Source: Heliocidaris tuberculata
Lineage: Eukaryota > Echinodermata > Echinoidea > Camarodonta > Echinometridae
DNA length: 64,000 nt
Assembly: GCA_025618425.1 (NCBI GenBank)
Contig: CM046833.1
Coordinates: forward strand, 32,869,747-32,933,746
Direction: 5' to 3'
Within the stretch, counting starts at the first letter, position 1, and each line of letters opens with the position of its first letter. Below, piece by piece: positions 40,917 through 52,439 of this stretch. Made by a program: the position numbers and the translations under genes. Below the pieces are notes generated by a model that was not told the DNA's origin, did no database searches, and saw only the letters and a program-made list of their open reading frames with translations.

Positions 40917-41063
40917 CAGGGCCCTGTTTTGATAAAACTCGTTAACAATAACAACTCACTGATAATAAGCTACTGACATCCCTGCAACTGATTGGTTGCG
41001 AGTAACTTAGTTATGGAATGCAGTAGTTGTTGTTTTGTTATAAGTTTTAATGAAAAAGGGTCC
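40917..41063. mobile_element. Diverged copy of the GGGCCCTGTTTCAT MITE
   Basis: Starts CAGGGCCCTGTTTTGATAAA and ends TTTTAATGAAAAAGGGTCC. The preceding GCTCGTTCTCGAGATCAGG repeats GATCGTTCTGGAGATCAGG before the 40589 element, suggesting a tandem duplication of flank plus element. Confidence 0.7.
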
Positions 41064-41233
41064 ATGTCCGAACGAGACACAAAGTCATGTTGTGGGAGGT
41101 GTGAAATGCTCCAGATTGATGGTTACCATGTTTTTTTCATGATCATAATCATCTGATGAGAGCCAGGCGGGCAGTGAATTTGATGTAAAACGCTCTTCTA
41201 GCTTTCAACAGACAATCATAATGACCAAAAGAT

Positions 41234-41237
<4 letters not shown>

Positions 41238-41281
<44 letters not shown>
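41238..41281. repeat. AT microsatellite
   Basis: About 44 bases of AT repeat. Confidence 0.95.
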
Positions 41282-41283
<2 letters not shown>

Positions 41284-41408
41284 ACAAAATGATATTGCTA
41301 GAAGAACTGTTTGCTTTCACTATGAATATATAGAGAGAGATGAAGCTATTTTTATGCCTTTCTTATAGACTGCATCAAAATTTGCTAGCAAACAACAATA
41401 CTGCAGAC

Positions 41409-41678
41409 CAGTGGCATGGCGTGGGTCAAGCTACTGAAGGGGCACTGGTGTCATGGGACGGAGGGGAAGGGGGGGGTGGAGGTTAGTTGAAATATGAGGT
41501 TGATGCAGTTGATGAAATGCGAGATAACAGGGCCATAGAATGAGTTAAAGGTGAAGGAAGGGGTCGACATTTCCTTCCCCCTCCTTTTCTTTCTCTTTAT
41601 CTGTCTTTCTTTCTTGTTCGCCATTCGATCGGGGGGGGGGGGGGGGGACGTGCCCCCACTAGCCACGCAACGCCGATG
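41409..41678. mobile_element. hAT-like MITE with 8-bp duplication
   Basis: Flanked by CTGCAGAC (41401-41408) and CTCCAGAC (41679-41686), 7/8 alike. Ends CAGTGGCATGGCGTGGGTCA and ACTAGCCACGCAACGCCGATG-type inverted repeats. Interior G-runs. Confidence 0.82.
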
Positions 41679-41866
41679 CTCCAGACTATTTGTAGACGAT
41701 TATGAAAGCAAGTGATGTTGGAGCGCTCAGAATGATATAAAAATCCACCTGCCATCGTGAGTAAACGATATGTGATCGATACTGCCAGCGCTCCAGCAAA
41801 AGGACGCCGGTTCCTGTACAGTGTATTGTCTGTTGATATAGACAGGTGGGTTGGCAGGGATTAGAA

Positions 41867-42150
41867 GGAGAGAGGGAGTGAGAGAGAGGAAGTGAGAGAA
41901 AGAGAGAGAGAGAGAGAAAGAGAGATAGAGAGAAAGATAGAGAGAGGGGGGGGGGGGGAGATAGAGAGAGGGAAGAGAAGAAAGAGAGAGACTGACACAC
42001 AGACAGTGAGAGAGGAAGAGAGAGACAGAGAGACAGTCATCCAGAGACAGACAGACAGGCGGACAGACAGAGGCAGACTGCAGACAGACAGACAGAGAGG
42101 GAGACAGATACAGAAATCCAATATAAGAGGGTGAGAGAGTGATAGGCAGA
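41867..42150. repeat. GA-rich and GACA microsatellite tract
   Basis: Imperfect GA repeats with a G-run near 41947 and GACAGACA blocks. The overlapping 199-aa and shorter frames are translations of this tract. Confidence 0.9.
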
Positions 42151-42177
42151 GAGAAGAGACTGAAACACAAATAAAGG

Positions 42178-42327
42178 CATGTGCGGAGATTTCTTGTCAC
42201 GCCCAGGAGGGGGGGGGGGGGGGGGGGGGGATGGGGGACGAGACTATAGCCTTTGCCATTAGTTGCTTTACAAATCAAAATTTCCGGGGGATGCGTCCCC
42301 CCATCCACCCCGGGATCACCGCCCATG
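42178..42327. mobile_element. hAT-like MITE with 8-bp duplication
   Basis: 150 bp flanked by AATAAAGG (42170-42177) and AGTAAAGG (42328-42335). Ends CATGTGCGGAGATTTC and CGGGATCACCGCCCATG. It includes a G-run of about 22. Confidence 0.8.
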
Positions 42328-42489
42328 AGTAAAGGGATTACATAATTGATACAGACACTGTAAATTTGAAATGGAATATCTGCAAATAATTACAAATAGC
42401 AATGTCAAAAAGACATATAAATAAGACGATAGATTGAGAAAAGAGAATGATAGAAATTGAATATAGACAGAAAAGATGGGAAAAGGATA

Positions 42490-42493
<4 letters not shown>

Positions 42494-42536
<43 letters not shown>
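42494..42536. repeat. GA microsatellite
   Basis: About 42 bases of GA repeat. Confidence 0.95.
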
Positions 42537-42537
<1 letters not shown>

Positions 42538-43699
42538 GGGTGCGTATTCGTATCTGACATATATAGAATTTAAAAACAAATCTTTGTAGTGTCCACATGA
42601 TAAAAATTTAGTAACCGCATTCCTCATACTGGCAAAAAATCAGAAGATTTTCTGTCAAATCAAAGAATTTCAAGCTATACAGACCTCGTTTCTATAGATA
42701 CAAGGCAGTAAAAATGTCTGCGAAATGCATATCCAAAGTCCTGTCTGTCATTTCGTTCTACGTGATTTTTTCTTTTTAAATGCCATTCTTCTTTCGAAGG
42801 TCGCTTTCACTCTCTTTCAATGTCAAGGCCTGAAATAGAAATATAATTCAATTTTCCTTTATGCAGCATTCATATACAGTGTACATGGGGGAGACGAGTC
42901 GAAGGCTTTATTGAATTATGCGTACATCTGGAAAACTCGAAAGTGAAAGAGAAGGAGAGAATGCAGAAAATCATTCTTAGAGAAGGGAAGGAAGACAGAG
43001 AAAAGAGACCAAAGGAGGTGTGGAGATAAAGAAGTTATTTTTGATAATAGCTTGTAGCTCAGGCAGATCCGGGAGAATCAATCACAGCCCCTCCCCTTGA
43101 AAAAAAAAAAGAAACAACGACAACAACAACAACAACAACAAAGTGATTCGTTATCGGTTATTTTAGTCTCAAGGACAGGTGTTGTTGCAAACAGCGAAAT
43201 TGTATAACGAAATTATATGGTGGTTCTACCTGAAATCATAATCAAATACATTTATATACAGGATTATGTCTATAAAAAGTCTATTCGTATCATTATCTTA
43301 TTCCTCTTTCTGTCTATTCCCCGGCTCCTCCTTCTCTCTCTCTCTCCTCCCATCTCTCCCTGTCCATAGAAAATGATAAAACGACTACAATTATGTTTGC
43401 TTTTTATACAAGGTAATATGCGCCATATTGTGTCCAACTGAAAGGGTTGGCCAAACTTTGTGTAGAGATGGCTCTGGGAACATTTTGGTGCCCCGGACCT
43501 TCCTTATTAATATCTTGCTTTCGGTAACGCTGTCACCCCCCCCCCCCCCCCCCCCGCCCTTGATGGATAGTCTTTCACCATGCGTGTTCAAACATTATGG
43601 GAACTATATTCATTCATATATTTGATCGATTGTTGGCACAGACCTTCACCCCTTTGAAAGCGGATGTAATAGTTTTACTTTCTTTTCCCGTATTCATGT

Positions 43700-44600
43700 C
43701 TATTATTTCATTACCACATCGCGTGACACACAGATGAAACATGCTGCACATTTTTTTAATCACATCGATAATAAATCCACAAAATGACCTTGGCGTTTCA
43801 TGGGACACTTTCCATTAAGATGCTGGCCTAGCTTCACGATTTCCCTCTTCATTTTCCAGCTTTTCATGTAGAGTTTGCTGTTCTCTTTGTATTTTCCTCT
43901 ATTAGTATTATTTTATCACTTTCTCTTCACTTTCTCGATCCTTTCTTTCTGTTTATCTTAGCCTAGCTTCATGACTTTTCTTCCTCTTTTCCCAGTTTTT
44001 TAATGCCAAATTTTGCTGTTCTCTTTGTATTTTCCTGTATCATTATCATTTTATCCCTTTCTTTCCTTTTTTATTCTCCTTTCTTTCGATTTCTCCTTTT
44101 CCAATTCCTCCCAAGCGTCCTCCTTCATCTACTTCATCCTAACCACATCGCGTGTGAGAGAGAGACCAAATGATGATGTTACACAGTTTGATAATCACAT
44201 CGACAATAAAAGCACAAAATCACCTTGATATTTCATTGAACATTAAATTGATATGCTGGCTGAGCTTCATGTGTTCTTCCTTTTCCCATCTATTCACTTG
44301 CTGTCTCTGTATTTTCTCCATATTATTATTTTCATTACTTCCTCCCTTCATCTTCAGGTTCCCTCTCCTTTCTATCTGTTTCTCCAAAATAACCGACCTT
44401 GATATTTCACGAGACAGTTTTCATAGATATGCTGGTTGAGCTTTATGTGTTCTTCATTTTCCATTTTTTCCGTGCTGATCTGGCTGTTGTTTTCTCTATA
44501 GTTTTCTCTATATCATTATTATTTTTATTTAATTCATCTTTATTTTCCCCTGCTCATATTCTTTAATTTCTCCTCTTCCTTCTTCCCCTCCTCATCCTTC
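43700..44600. repeat. Diverged tandem repeat array
   Basis: Recurring blocks: ACCACATCGCGTG (43711, 44141), AATCACATCGA.AATAAA (43758, 44193), GATATGCTGG (44240, 44427), TAGCTTCA..TTTT (43829, 43974) with GAGCTTCATGTGTTCTTCCT and GAGCTTTATGTGTTCTTCAT, and TTTGCTGTTCTCTTTGTATT (43874, 44004). Copies differ by indels; T/C-rich. Confidence 0.7.
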
Positions 44601-44616
44601 TTGTCTTTCATCATCA

Positions 44617-44722
44617 TGGTAATGGTAATGGTAATGGTAATGGTAATGGTAATGGTAATGGTAATGGTAATGGTAATGGTAATGGTAATGGTAATGGTAA
44701 TGGTAATGGTAATGGTAATGGT
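44617..44722. repeat. ATGGTA hexanucleotide array
   Basis: About 18 near-identical copies. On the reverse strand it directly follows sequence ending AAAAAATAAAC, so it may be the simple-repeat tail of a retroelement lying at 44723 and beyond. Confidence 0.95.
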
Positions 44723-45000
44723 TTATTTTTTGAAAAATCATTTGCAGCCAACTGGCTGAATTGCTGATTTTTGTACAGAAATATAAAAACATCGTAAACA
44801 ATAATTTTTACATAATCATAATGAAACTTAACAATGAAAATGAAACATTAAATCAAAGAGATAATATATAGTAATTACACTTTCTGAATGAATAGCTCAT
44901 GGAAATAAATTCCTAAAGTATACAGGTACAAGACATAAAAAAACATGAATCAAAATATTATATCACGCAATCTCAGTTATCTCTGAAAACACGCAAGACA
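44723..45000 (-). mobile_element. Possible non-LTR retroelement 3' end
   Basis: AT-rich sequence adjoining a pure simple-repeat array. Segments at 45885-46000 (next to ATTTC repeats) and 54965-55100 (next to TTGAT repeats) have the same arrangement. No coding frame. Confidence 0.3.
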
Positions 45001-45148
45001 TGCATATACCAGGGGCAGCGGAGCGTATTTGAAAGTGTGGGGGGGGGGGGGGGGGGCTGATCTGATTTCACTCATTTATGACAATTTTCGAGCCTTCACC
45101 AGAACAGAACAGCACAGTAAAGAGAAACGGAGAGCGAGAGATCATGAT

Positions 45149-45300
45149 CATGGCCCCATTTCATTAAACTTGTTATCAATAACAACTGCCTCATTTCCAT
45201 GACAAATTCGCTCTCATCCAATCAGATCCAAGGATTTCGGTAGCTTATAACAATCATTGTAACTTGTTATTGATAACAAGTTTTATGAAACGTGGCTCAT
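45149..45300. mobile_element. GGGCCCTGTTTCAT-family MITE, third locus
   Basis: Left TGGCCCCATTTCATTAAACT, then TTGTTATCAATAACA; right TTGTTATTGATAACAAG and TTTTATGAAACGTGGC. The core CCAATCAGATCCAAGGATTT is shared with the 34-kb element. Confidence 0.78.
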
Positions 45301-46194
45301 ATCTTACATTTATTTTACAGAATCATATGAACGAATAGTTCCCATAGTGTTTGCACAAAATGAAAGAGATTTCATTCTTCATCCCCCCCCCCCATTTCTT
45401 CTCATCGAACTCCGCTTCCGCCTCCTTATTCTTTTTTACTTCCTCATCATGATCATGTTCGATTTCAATAGTGTCTACTTCCTTTTCACCCCCAAACTAT
45501 ACCATTATCTCTTCTCAATTAATCTTAAACCAACTCTCTCCCTCTCCCTCTTTCTCTCTTCCTCTCCCTCTCCCTCGCCGGCCTCTCCCCCCCCCCCCCC
45601 CCCCCCTCTCCCCTCTCTCCCCTCTCTCTCTTTCTCTCTCATTCTCTCTCACTCTTCCTTCATAGTATTTATAATTATCCATCCCTGTTTTATTCTATAA
45701 TCATTATTCGTTGCCTTTCCCCTTTCATCCTGTCATCTCTCATAGAAAGAGGGGAAAAGGAGCTACAAAATAATGTGCCAGCCCTCAATCATTTTCTGAA
45801 AATAACATCAATAAATCCTACCTATACAGTACAGATAACAATTCACTATGTCATAACTGATCTCAGACATCAGATTTCATAGAGTTATTTCATTTCATTT
45901 TCATTTTTCAAAGTAACATTTGTACAATTAACAATGCAAAATCAATTTGACAAAGAAACCAAAGTGCAGAAATATGTTCCAATAATTACAAGCTAAAATG
46001 AAGAGGGTTAAGGTTTAGGTAATAAGAAAATAATGAATGAAATAGCAACAGTAAAGACCACATAATTTCCATTTGTGATTTAACCGTGTTCTTACATAAC
46101 GTCGATCATTGCCGATGTGTAAGGTTAAGCCCAAAGGACCTCAGAGTACCATTTGGATTTAGCAAATTACATTAACATGATCAAAGAAAGCATA

Positions 46195-46403
46195 CACTCT
46201 AAAAACTAAAGTGTTGAATCACCATTTAAAAGGGCCGATGAGTGACAATTTTTTCAAAATGGTAGATTAACTCTTTTAAACCGCTGGATTCAGCCTTTAT
46301 AGTGTTGTATCCAGCATGTTAAAAGTGTTAATCTACAATTTTGAAAAAGTTGTCACTCCTCGGCCCTTTTAAATGGTCATTTAAAACTTTAGTTTTTAGA
46401 GTG
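46195..46403. mobile_element. MITE with CACTCTAAAAACTAAAG ends
   Basis: 209 bp between TA dinucleotides. Ends CACTCTAAAAACTAAAGTGT and ACTTTAGTTTTTAGAGTG. The inverted repeat continues inward through CATTTAAAAGGGCCGA and GTGACAATTTTTTCAAAAT. Confidence 0.88.
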
Positions 46404-47126
46404 TAAGAAATAGTAAATGAGTAGAGAGGAGAAATTTCCTTTTGCAATATCCCCACAAATCATTCTGGTGATGAGCAAGGTTAAATGCTCTGCGGGAAAC
46501 CATCTTTATCTTTAATTTTATAGAAATAAGGTGATTTCTACATAAATCGTTATATGCATAGCACTTTAGACATTTTTTTATTTTCTCAATTGAAAAACGT
46601 TACATTTGTCAAGAATAATCACTTTTCTCACCCGATCGACTCGAAATAGTCGAATGGAGAACCTGTAATTTTTATGCTGAGATCAAAATAATGCTCTGTG
46701 CTAATATAAGACCATCCAGAATGAAACCGTTCTTCAACATTCTAAATCGCTTTTCTTCCAAAAGTTATAAGAGCTTCATTTGATTATGATTATATAAGAT
46801 TTGTAATTGGGTCTATATCACTCAGTCAAAATATTTAATATCGTGTGAATGTCATGCAAGCGGGGAGTGGTATGATGGCTGTTCCCATTCACATTGGATT
46901 TATAATGATAAACTAATAGAAACATAAGCATTCCTGTCCTTCGTGAATTTCCCGGTTTGGGCGGAAGTGATTCTGCCAGAAAAGGTCAACTGAACTTTTT
47001 TTTACACTATAATTTTCAGCTAGGATTAAGCGCTGTAAAATTGTTATCAGGCTGCCAGAATATTTTCTACGAATTTCGTTATGTTGTCGCCCCCCCCCTT
47101 CGTATTTCTCTCTAAGATTACCAACA

Positions 47127-47177
<51 letters not shown>

Positions 47178-48188
47178 GTCTCCCTGTCTCACTGTCTCCC
47201 TTCCTCTCTCCTCCTCTCTCCGTTTCCTCCTCCCCCTCCTCTTCTTCCTTTTCATCCTATCTTCTGTTAGATGCAACGAATGTATAGTCCTTAGATCTAC
47301 CCTGAGCCTGGTTGTGAGGAAAAGGACGAAGGGGCCGCTTTGTATTCTTTAGCCTGACCCCCCCCCCCCACACACACACACACCCAAACAAACAAACAAA
47401 CAAAACAAAACACAAATTCAAATAAAAAACAGAAATAGGAGCTTATAATAATTATCACGACGTTGTTATTGTATTCTATTAAAATGCATTCTTAGAAAAC
47501 AAAAGAGACAAGTTTGTTGTTACGTAATAAAACGAATTACAAGGGGCTGAGAAAAGGAAAGATCAAACGCACGAAATAGTATGCCGCACCAAGTAGGCTG
47601 TATCACATTTTGATGCATATACGAAGCACATTATCTTTGTTTGTATCTCAATGATGAGCAAATAATGATAACTTAACAAACTTGTTTCTAAGAAAGAAGA
47701 GACTATCTTCATTGTTTTCCACGCAAAGTATACTCTTGCCGATAATAATAATACGATTATAATGATTACCATCAATGTGCGTCACATTTATAACCTTTGT
47801 TTTACCAGTTTTCTTGAAATAAACCACAAGAAAATCATATTAAATACTTGATAACATGAAATTTGCTTCGGGTATAATTTTGGAGAATACATTCATTGCT
47901 CCCACGCCTTTATAAACTCACATTGCTGAGCCTCGTCATTGCTAGAATGCTACTAAGTATAATATTAAAGCGGTTTATATCCTATTTCTATCTTGAGAAC
48001 ATATCAAGATATAAAGAATAACCTATAAAGATATTTTATATAGAGAAAAGAAATTACATAATATCGCAATAATAAATAAAACTCCGTAGACAAGTTGAAA
48101 ATTACGAATTTTCGCCGTTAGGGCTTTATCAAGTATAATTTATTTTGAATGAAACATAATATCCAAAACAAAGATATACATGTATACA

Positions 48189-48249
<61 letters not shown>

Positions 48250-49440
48250 CATCAGAATACATCAATGACTTGAAATTACGAAGTAGGAAATGTTATCATT
48301 CAAATTCAAAAGCAAATGAGTAAAATTAATGTACTCTAAAGATGTTTACCAGAATACGAATGTTACAATATTTAAAACATTGGGGTGACCGTGAATCATA
48401 CATTGCGACTTGTCGTTTATTTTGATTGATTAAAAAGCAGGTTTGGGAGCCCCTCACCTTCGTTACGTAATAATGTAGAGTGACTTCATTTCAAGGTCGT
48501 AAAACTCGACGTTTAGATAACATCTTGCGATATGTCAGAACATGACATAGGAAACATACCGGCTGCCAGTATTAGCCTGTATGAGTTGTGCCAACGGCCC
48601 TATATACGCGGCTACAACATTGGTTCATATTCGTGTGGAACAAATTATATATTTGCTCAATGAGGCCCCTATACAAGGACATTTCTTCTTCAATTGGTTC
48701 GTGCGATTTTGAATGGTGGGGTCTGGGCCTGATATATATTTATCCGATGTTGAAGAAAAACAGGGTATTGTGGTAATGTTTGTCCGATCCAGGGCCGTAT
48801 TTGATGGTGTCGCATGGTGTGGTGAAAAGAGGCTATGTGTTTATGACCTCAGGGTTCGACTGCTATATGAAGCTGTACTAAGCGGCCTCAAGTTTTGTCC
48901 TCTTTCTCTCTTCTCGCTGGCGTTCACCTCATCTCTTTTTATTTGATCTGAGTAAAAAAAAAAAAAAAAAAAAAAAAAATGATGACAGGCAAATTGAAAG
49001 GTTGAGCTGGGGTTTTGAAGAGTGGGGAGCGCTTTACATGTTCATCGGAGCGTATGGGAGGGGAGCATCGGAGCGTGAGTTTGAAAGGAAGAGAGGCGAG
49101 TGGGTGCTGGGGAAACTCCGCCGCACCTCTCCGTAGATATACACCGAGCCGCTATAATACTATTGAAATGAATTAGCGCGGAAAGTGAACCTTTCGTGTT
49201 TTTACGATATATCCACAAGCCATGAGAGAGGTAGGACAACAGGCCATAGCTGCTTCTATGTGAGCCACCCCAAGTCGGGGATCTGGGAGAAAAATGTTTC
49301 TATATTCATAACCAGCTTGATATCTCAACAGCATGTCAGTTTTGTCAGTTATCTTGTTGAATTCGTTTGAATAACACGGAACCGTCCGATTAGAACTCAA
49401 GGTACCGCCCGTTGACTCCAAGTGCTGTGTTCGCTATCGC
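46404..49440. other. Intergenic stretch upstream of the P450 exon
   Basis: Contains CT microsatellite 47130-47240, a C-run plus CA tract at 47360-47383, GT/AT microsatellite 48188-48247 and an A-run at 48955-48979. The right end becomes more GC-rich. No second gene recognised. Confidence 0.5.
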
Positions 49441-49583
49441 CCGTACGCCCGAGGTTCGCTCGCTCTCTCTGCAGCGCTCTTTTTACATGACTCCGTATCA
49501 TATTACACTCAGCGTGTACCGCGATTGGTAGATAGTTTTAGCTGGACCGGGTAAGGGTGATCACCTAATAAACACCTTTGAAG
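49441..49583 (+). promoter_or_regulatory. Probable 5' flank and UTR of the P450 gene
   Basis: Sequence just upstream of the start codon, with an inverted CCAAT motif (ATTGG, in GCGATTGGTAG near 49520). No TATA box stands out. Start of transcription unknown. Confidence 0.3.
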
Positions 49584-50055
49584 ATGTTGGAGAAACTTGT
49601 TAGTAGCAGCGCCCTGGCACTGCTATCATCCTCCATCACCTCGGCGGTCCTTCTCTCCTCAACTTTCATGCTATTCGCCGCCTATATGCTCCGGAGTCAG
49701 AGACCGACGGCAAAAGAGACCCAGGGCAAATCCGCGGGGGATATCGGCAAATGGTCGCTGTTAACCCGCGGGCTGGGCCGTTGGAAGGAGCGGCTGCCGC
49801 CCGGTCCGCAGGCATGGCCGCTCTTGGGCGATATACCGATTCTTGCTACGATGGGGAAGGAATATGGGGCGGGGGCGCTTACAGAACTAGCCCGGAGATA
49901 TGGGGGCATTTATATGGTGAGATTGGGATGGCCAGGAACTCGGATGGTTGTGATAAGTGATGGAGAACTCTTACGGGAAGCATTGATTAAACAAGCGAAT
50001 GTCTTCTCCGATAGGAAAGTGAATGGATTAATATCAGTCTCATTTCCAGTCGAAG
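49584..50055 (+). CDS. Cytochrome P450 (CYP2-like, microsomal), first coding exon only
   Basis: Encodes 157 aa plus one base, ending at a strong donor GAAG|GTAAGTG. The N-terminus has a hydrophobic membrane anchor (about residues 10-36), a basic and polar linker, then the proline hinge LPPGPQAWPLLGDIP at 71-85. It continues through LARRYGGIYMVRLGWPGTR and VVISDGELLREALIKQANVF to FSDRK, which matches the beta-1 sheet and helix A-B region of clan 2 P450s. These are ER-bound haem monooxygenases. The I-helix threonine, ExxR and haem-binding Cys motifs are not in this exon and were not found downstream in the window, so the gene is partial here. Start set at 49584 because the codon in frame six bases upstream is TTG. 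Subfamily and substrate cannot be told. Confidence 0.82.
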
Positions 50056-51380
50056 GTAAGTGAAAAAGTAAACATAAATCTCTCAAAAATATCTTTCCCT
50101 ATTTTGTGAAGTATGATTGTATTTGTTTTTATGTGTTTTAATATTGCTCATCCCGTCAGCAACTTACTTGGGGAAGGGTGTATACATGGAGTTATTATAA
50201 ATAACTTAAAAAATCGATTGGAATTTAAATTTTCAGTAAAAGCTTTTTATGTTTTGGAATACGAAATCATTTCCCCCATAAATAGGGAGTATTGAATAAA
50301 AAAATCTACCACAAATAGCAATGTATACAGTACATATTTGTTCAGGGTCTTCGTTATGTTACCATCAGGTGACAACATGGACAATGTTTAGAAAAATGAA
50401 AAGTAGATTTATATGCCTACTAAATACAAATATTTATCCATTCTGATAGCAGAAGAATGGATACTCTATATTCGATGATATTTTGTATTATGGAAAGAGA
50501 AGGAGAATGACTGATTTTGCTTAATACGAATTTGCCTCTCTCATGTGGGTGCAGCGTTGTATGATTATTATGAAATTGTTATAGTTTTTAAATCATAATT
50601 AATAATAAACGGGTTTGCTATATAAAATCTTTTTGTATTTTATAAATGGAGAAGGGTAAATAAAGACTGGAATCATTATGCCAAAATGCATCATCCTGAC
50701 TTACATATACATGCATTCCAAAACAAATATTACAGAATAATGTTTTCTCTAGGCTTCAATGGCAACTCACTAGTCTTGCAAATTTATATCTTGACAATGG
50801 TTATGAAGATATAGCCCAGTTCTCCTTATAAATGATCTTGATCCAGGAATTCATGGTACGATTATAATAAACCACTCTCCCCGCCATCCAAGAGAAAAGC
50901 AGAAGTAAAAATAAATAATCTGATGTCTTTGAACGAATTCTCAAAAATAACATAATAATATGTAGGCAGGTCGGAACTAACAGGGCTATAAGATTTTATG
51001 TTTTGTTTTCGTAAGTTTTTCTCCTTTTCGTATATGAACGGAATAAGCCAGATTAAAATGATTAATATTTTGAAAGTGCCCCCTGATCGTTCAGAAATAT
51101 TGAATGCAATCATTTCATTGAGTCGTCATAACTTTACTGTGCATGACAGTAGTCAAATATACATACTTCAGTAAACACTGCACAACTGCAAGTGCATCAT
51201 AAACATATATGATGTGCTTTTGTACGGTCATGTTGTATACTCAGTGGCGTAGCGAGACATTGATAAACCGAAATGGAGGGGGCGTCACCAAAGATCGCCA
51301 GCCATTACACACCTGTACTAGGAAGATTTCCGCCCCCGCCGCCGCCCCCCTCCCTTCGTACGTCCATACCAACAGATTAA
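50056..51380 (+). other. P450 intron 1 or downstream sequence
   Basis: AT-rich. Near 51243 a CAGTGGCGTAGCGAGAC terminus of hAT type appears with only a weak partner near 51365. No P450-like exon recognised. Confidence 0.5.
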
Positions 51381-51971
51381 AGGAGAATGAAACCCTGGGG
51401 AAAATGACTTTTGATGAAAAGAGAGGATAGAGAGAAGCAATTAAAAAAAAGTTCCATCAAAATTGGTTAAGAAATGAGAAAGTTATGAAAGTTTGAAAAG
51501 TCTCCATTTACTTTCTATGGTGATCATCAAATTGGCAATGTTGCTTCAAAATGACAGGTTTTAGTAGGACAACTCTCCGTATGTTTTGTACACAAAATTT
51601 CATATTTTCCCCATTATCTCTCAAGGTGCAGCTTGTCTCCTTCTCAGCTCAATATATATCATGGAGAAATGTATTTGACACAAGTCACACAACATATGTT
51701 GAGTTCACAAAAAGACAAGCATCATTTTTAGAGATAATGGAGAAAATATGAAATTTTGTGTAGAAAACACATGGAGAGTTGTCCTACTCTACCTGTCATT
51801 TTGAAGCAACATTGCCAATTTGAGGATCGCCATAGAAAGTAAATTGAGACTTTTCAAACTTTTATAACTTTCTCATTTTCTTAACCGATTTTGATGGGAC
51901 TTTTTAAAAATTGCTTCTCTCTATCCCTTCTTTTTATTAAAATGGATTTTTCCCCAGGGTTTCATTCTCCT
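51381..51971. mobile_element. Long-TIR element, TTAA-flanked
   Basis: 591 bp. TTAA|AGGAGAATGAAACCCTGG at the left and CAGGGTTTCATTCTCCT|TTAA at the right. Inverted repeats cover most of each half (GACAACTCTCCGTATG against CATGGAGAGTTGTC; CAATGTTGCTTCAAAATGAC against its mirror). Non-autonomous. Kolobok- or piggyBac-type by target site. Confidence 0.85.
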
Positions 51972-52439
51972 TTAATAATACCAGTATGGACACTGTCTAC
52001 ATTAAAGTGAACCCTTGAAATGACCATGTGGAATACACATCTACACTGATATTGATAACTGGATAATTGCCATGTATGCCTCTCCGGTAAAATGGCCAAT
52101 TAATAACAGCTAGCAATTAATGACAGTTACGTAATGAACCGATTCGAAATACGAGCGTAAAGCACCTGTTAAAAGTACCTTAATATTACTGTGGAGGTAT
52201 GATAAATTACACAGCCATAATAACCATTTTTGAAAAAGTAAACAGGCTTGTTATCGTGGTTATTGATTCCTGTCGAGACGAACGAAGATTATTATAACCA
52301 TGGACCCTACCATGTTATAACGAACGATGGGACATATTAACTGCTATCGTTGCTTAACTAATTCCTCCTATAATTTCGGCACGTGATTATTGAAACCCCC
52401 TTCCCTTAATTCGCCTTTGGCAGGAGGGGTAATTCATAG

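Noticed and set aside
41727..42326. 199-aa reverse-strand frame
   Set aside because: Ser/Leu runs from a GA tract, joined to a hAT-like element end.
44592..44801. Reverse frame with His-Tyr repeats
   Set aside because: Translation of the ATGGTA hexanucleotide array.
45010..45060. hAT element starting CAGGGGCAGCGGAGCG
   Set aside because: Only one end is visible. No inverted partner or duplicated flank was found nearby.
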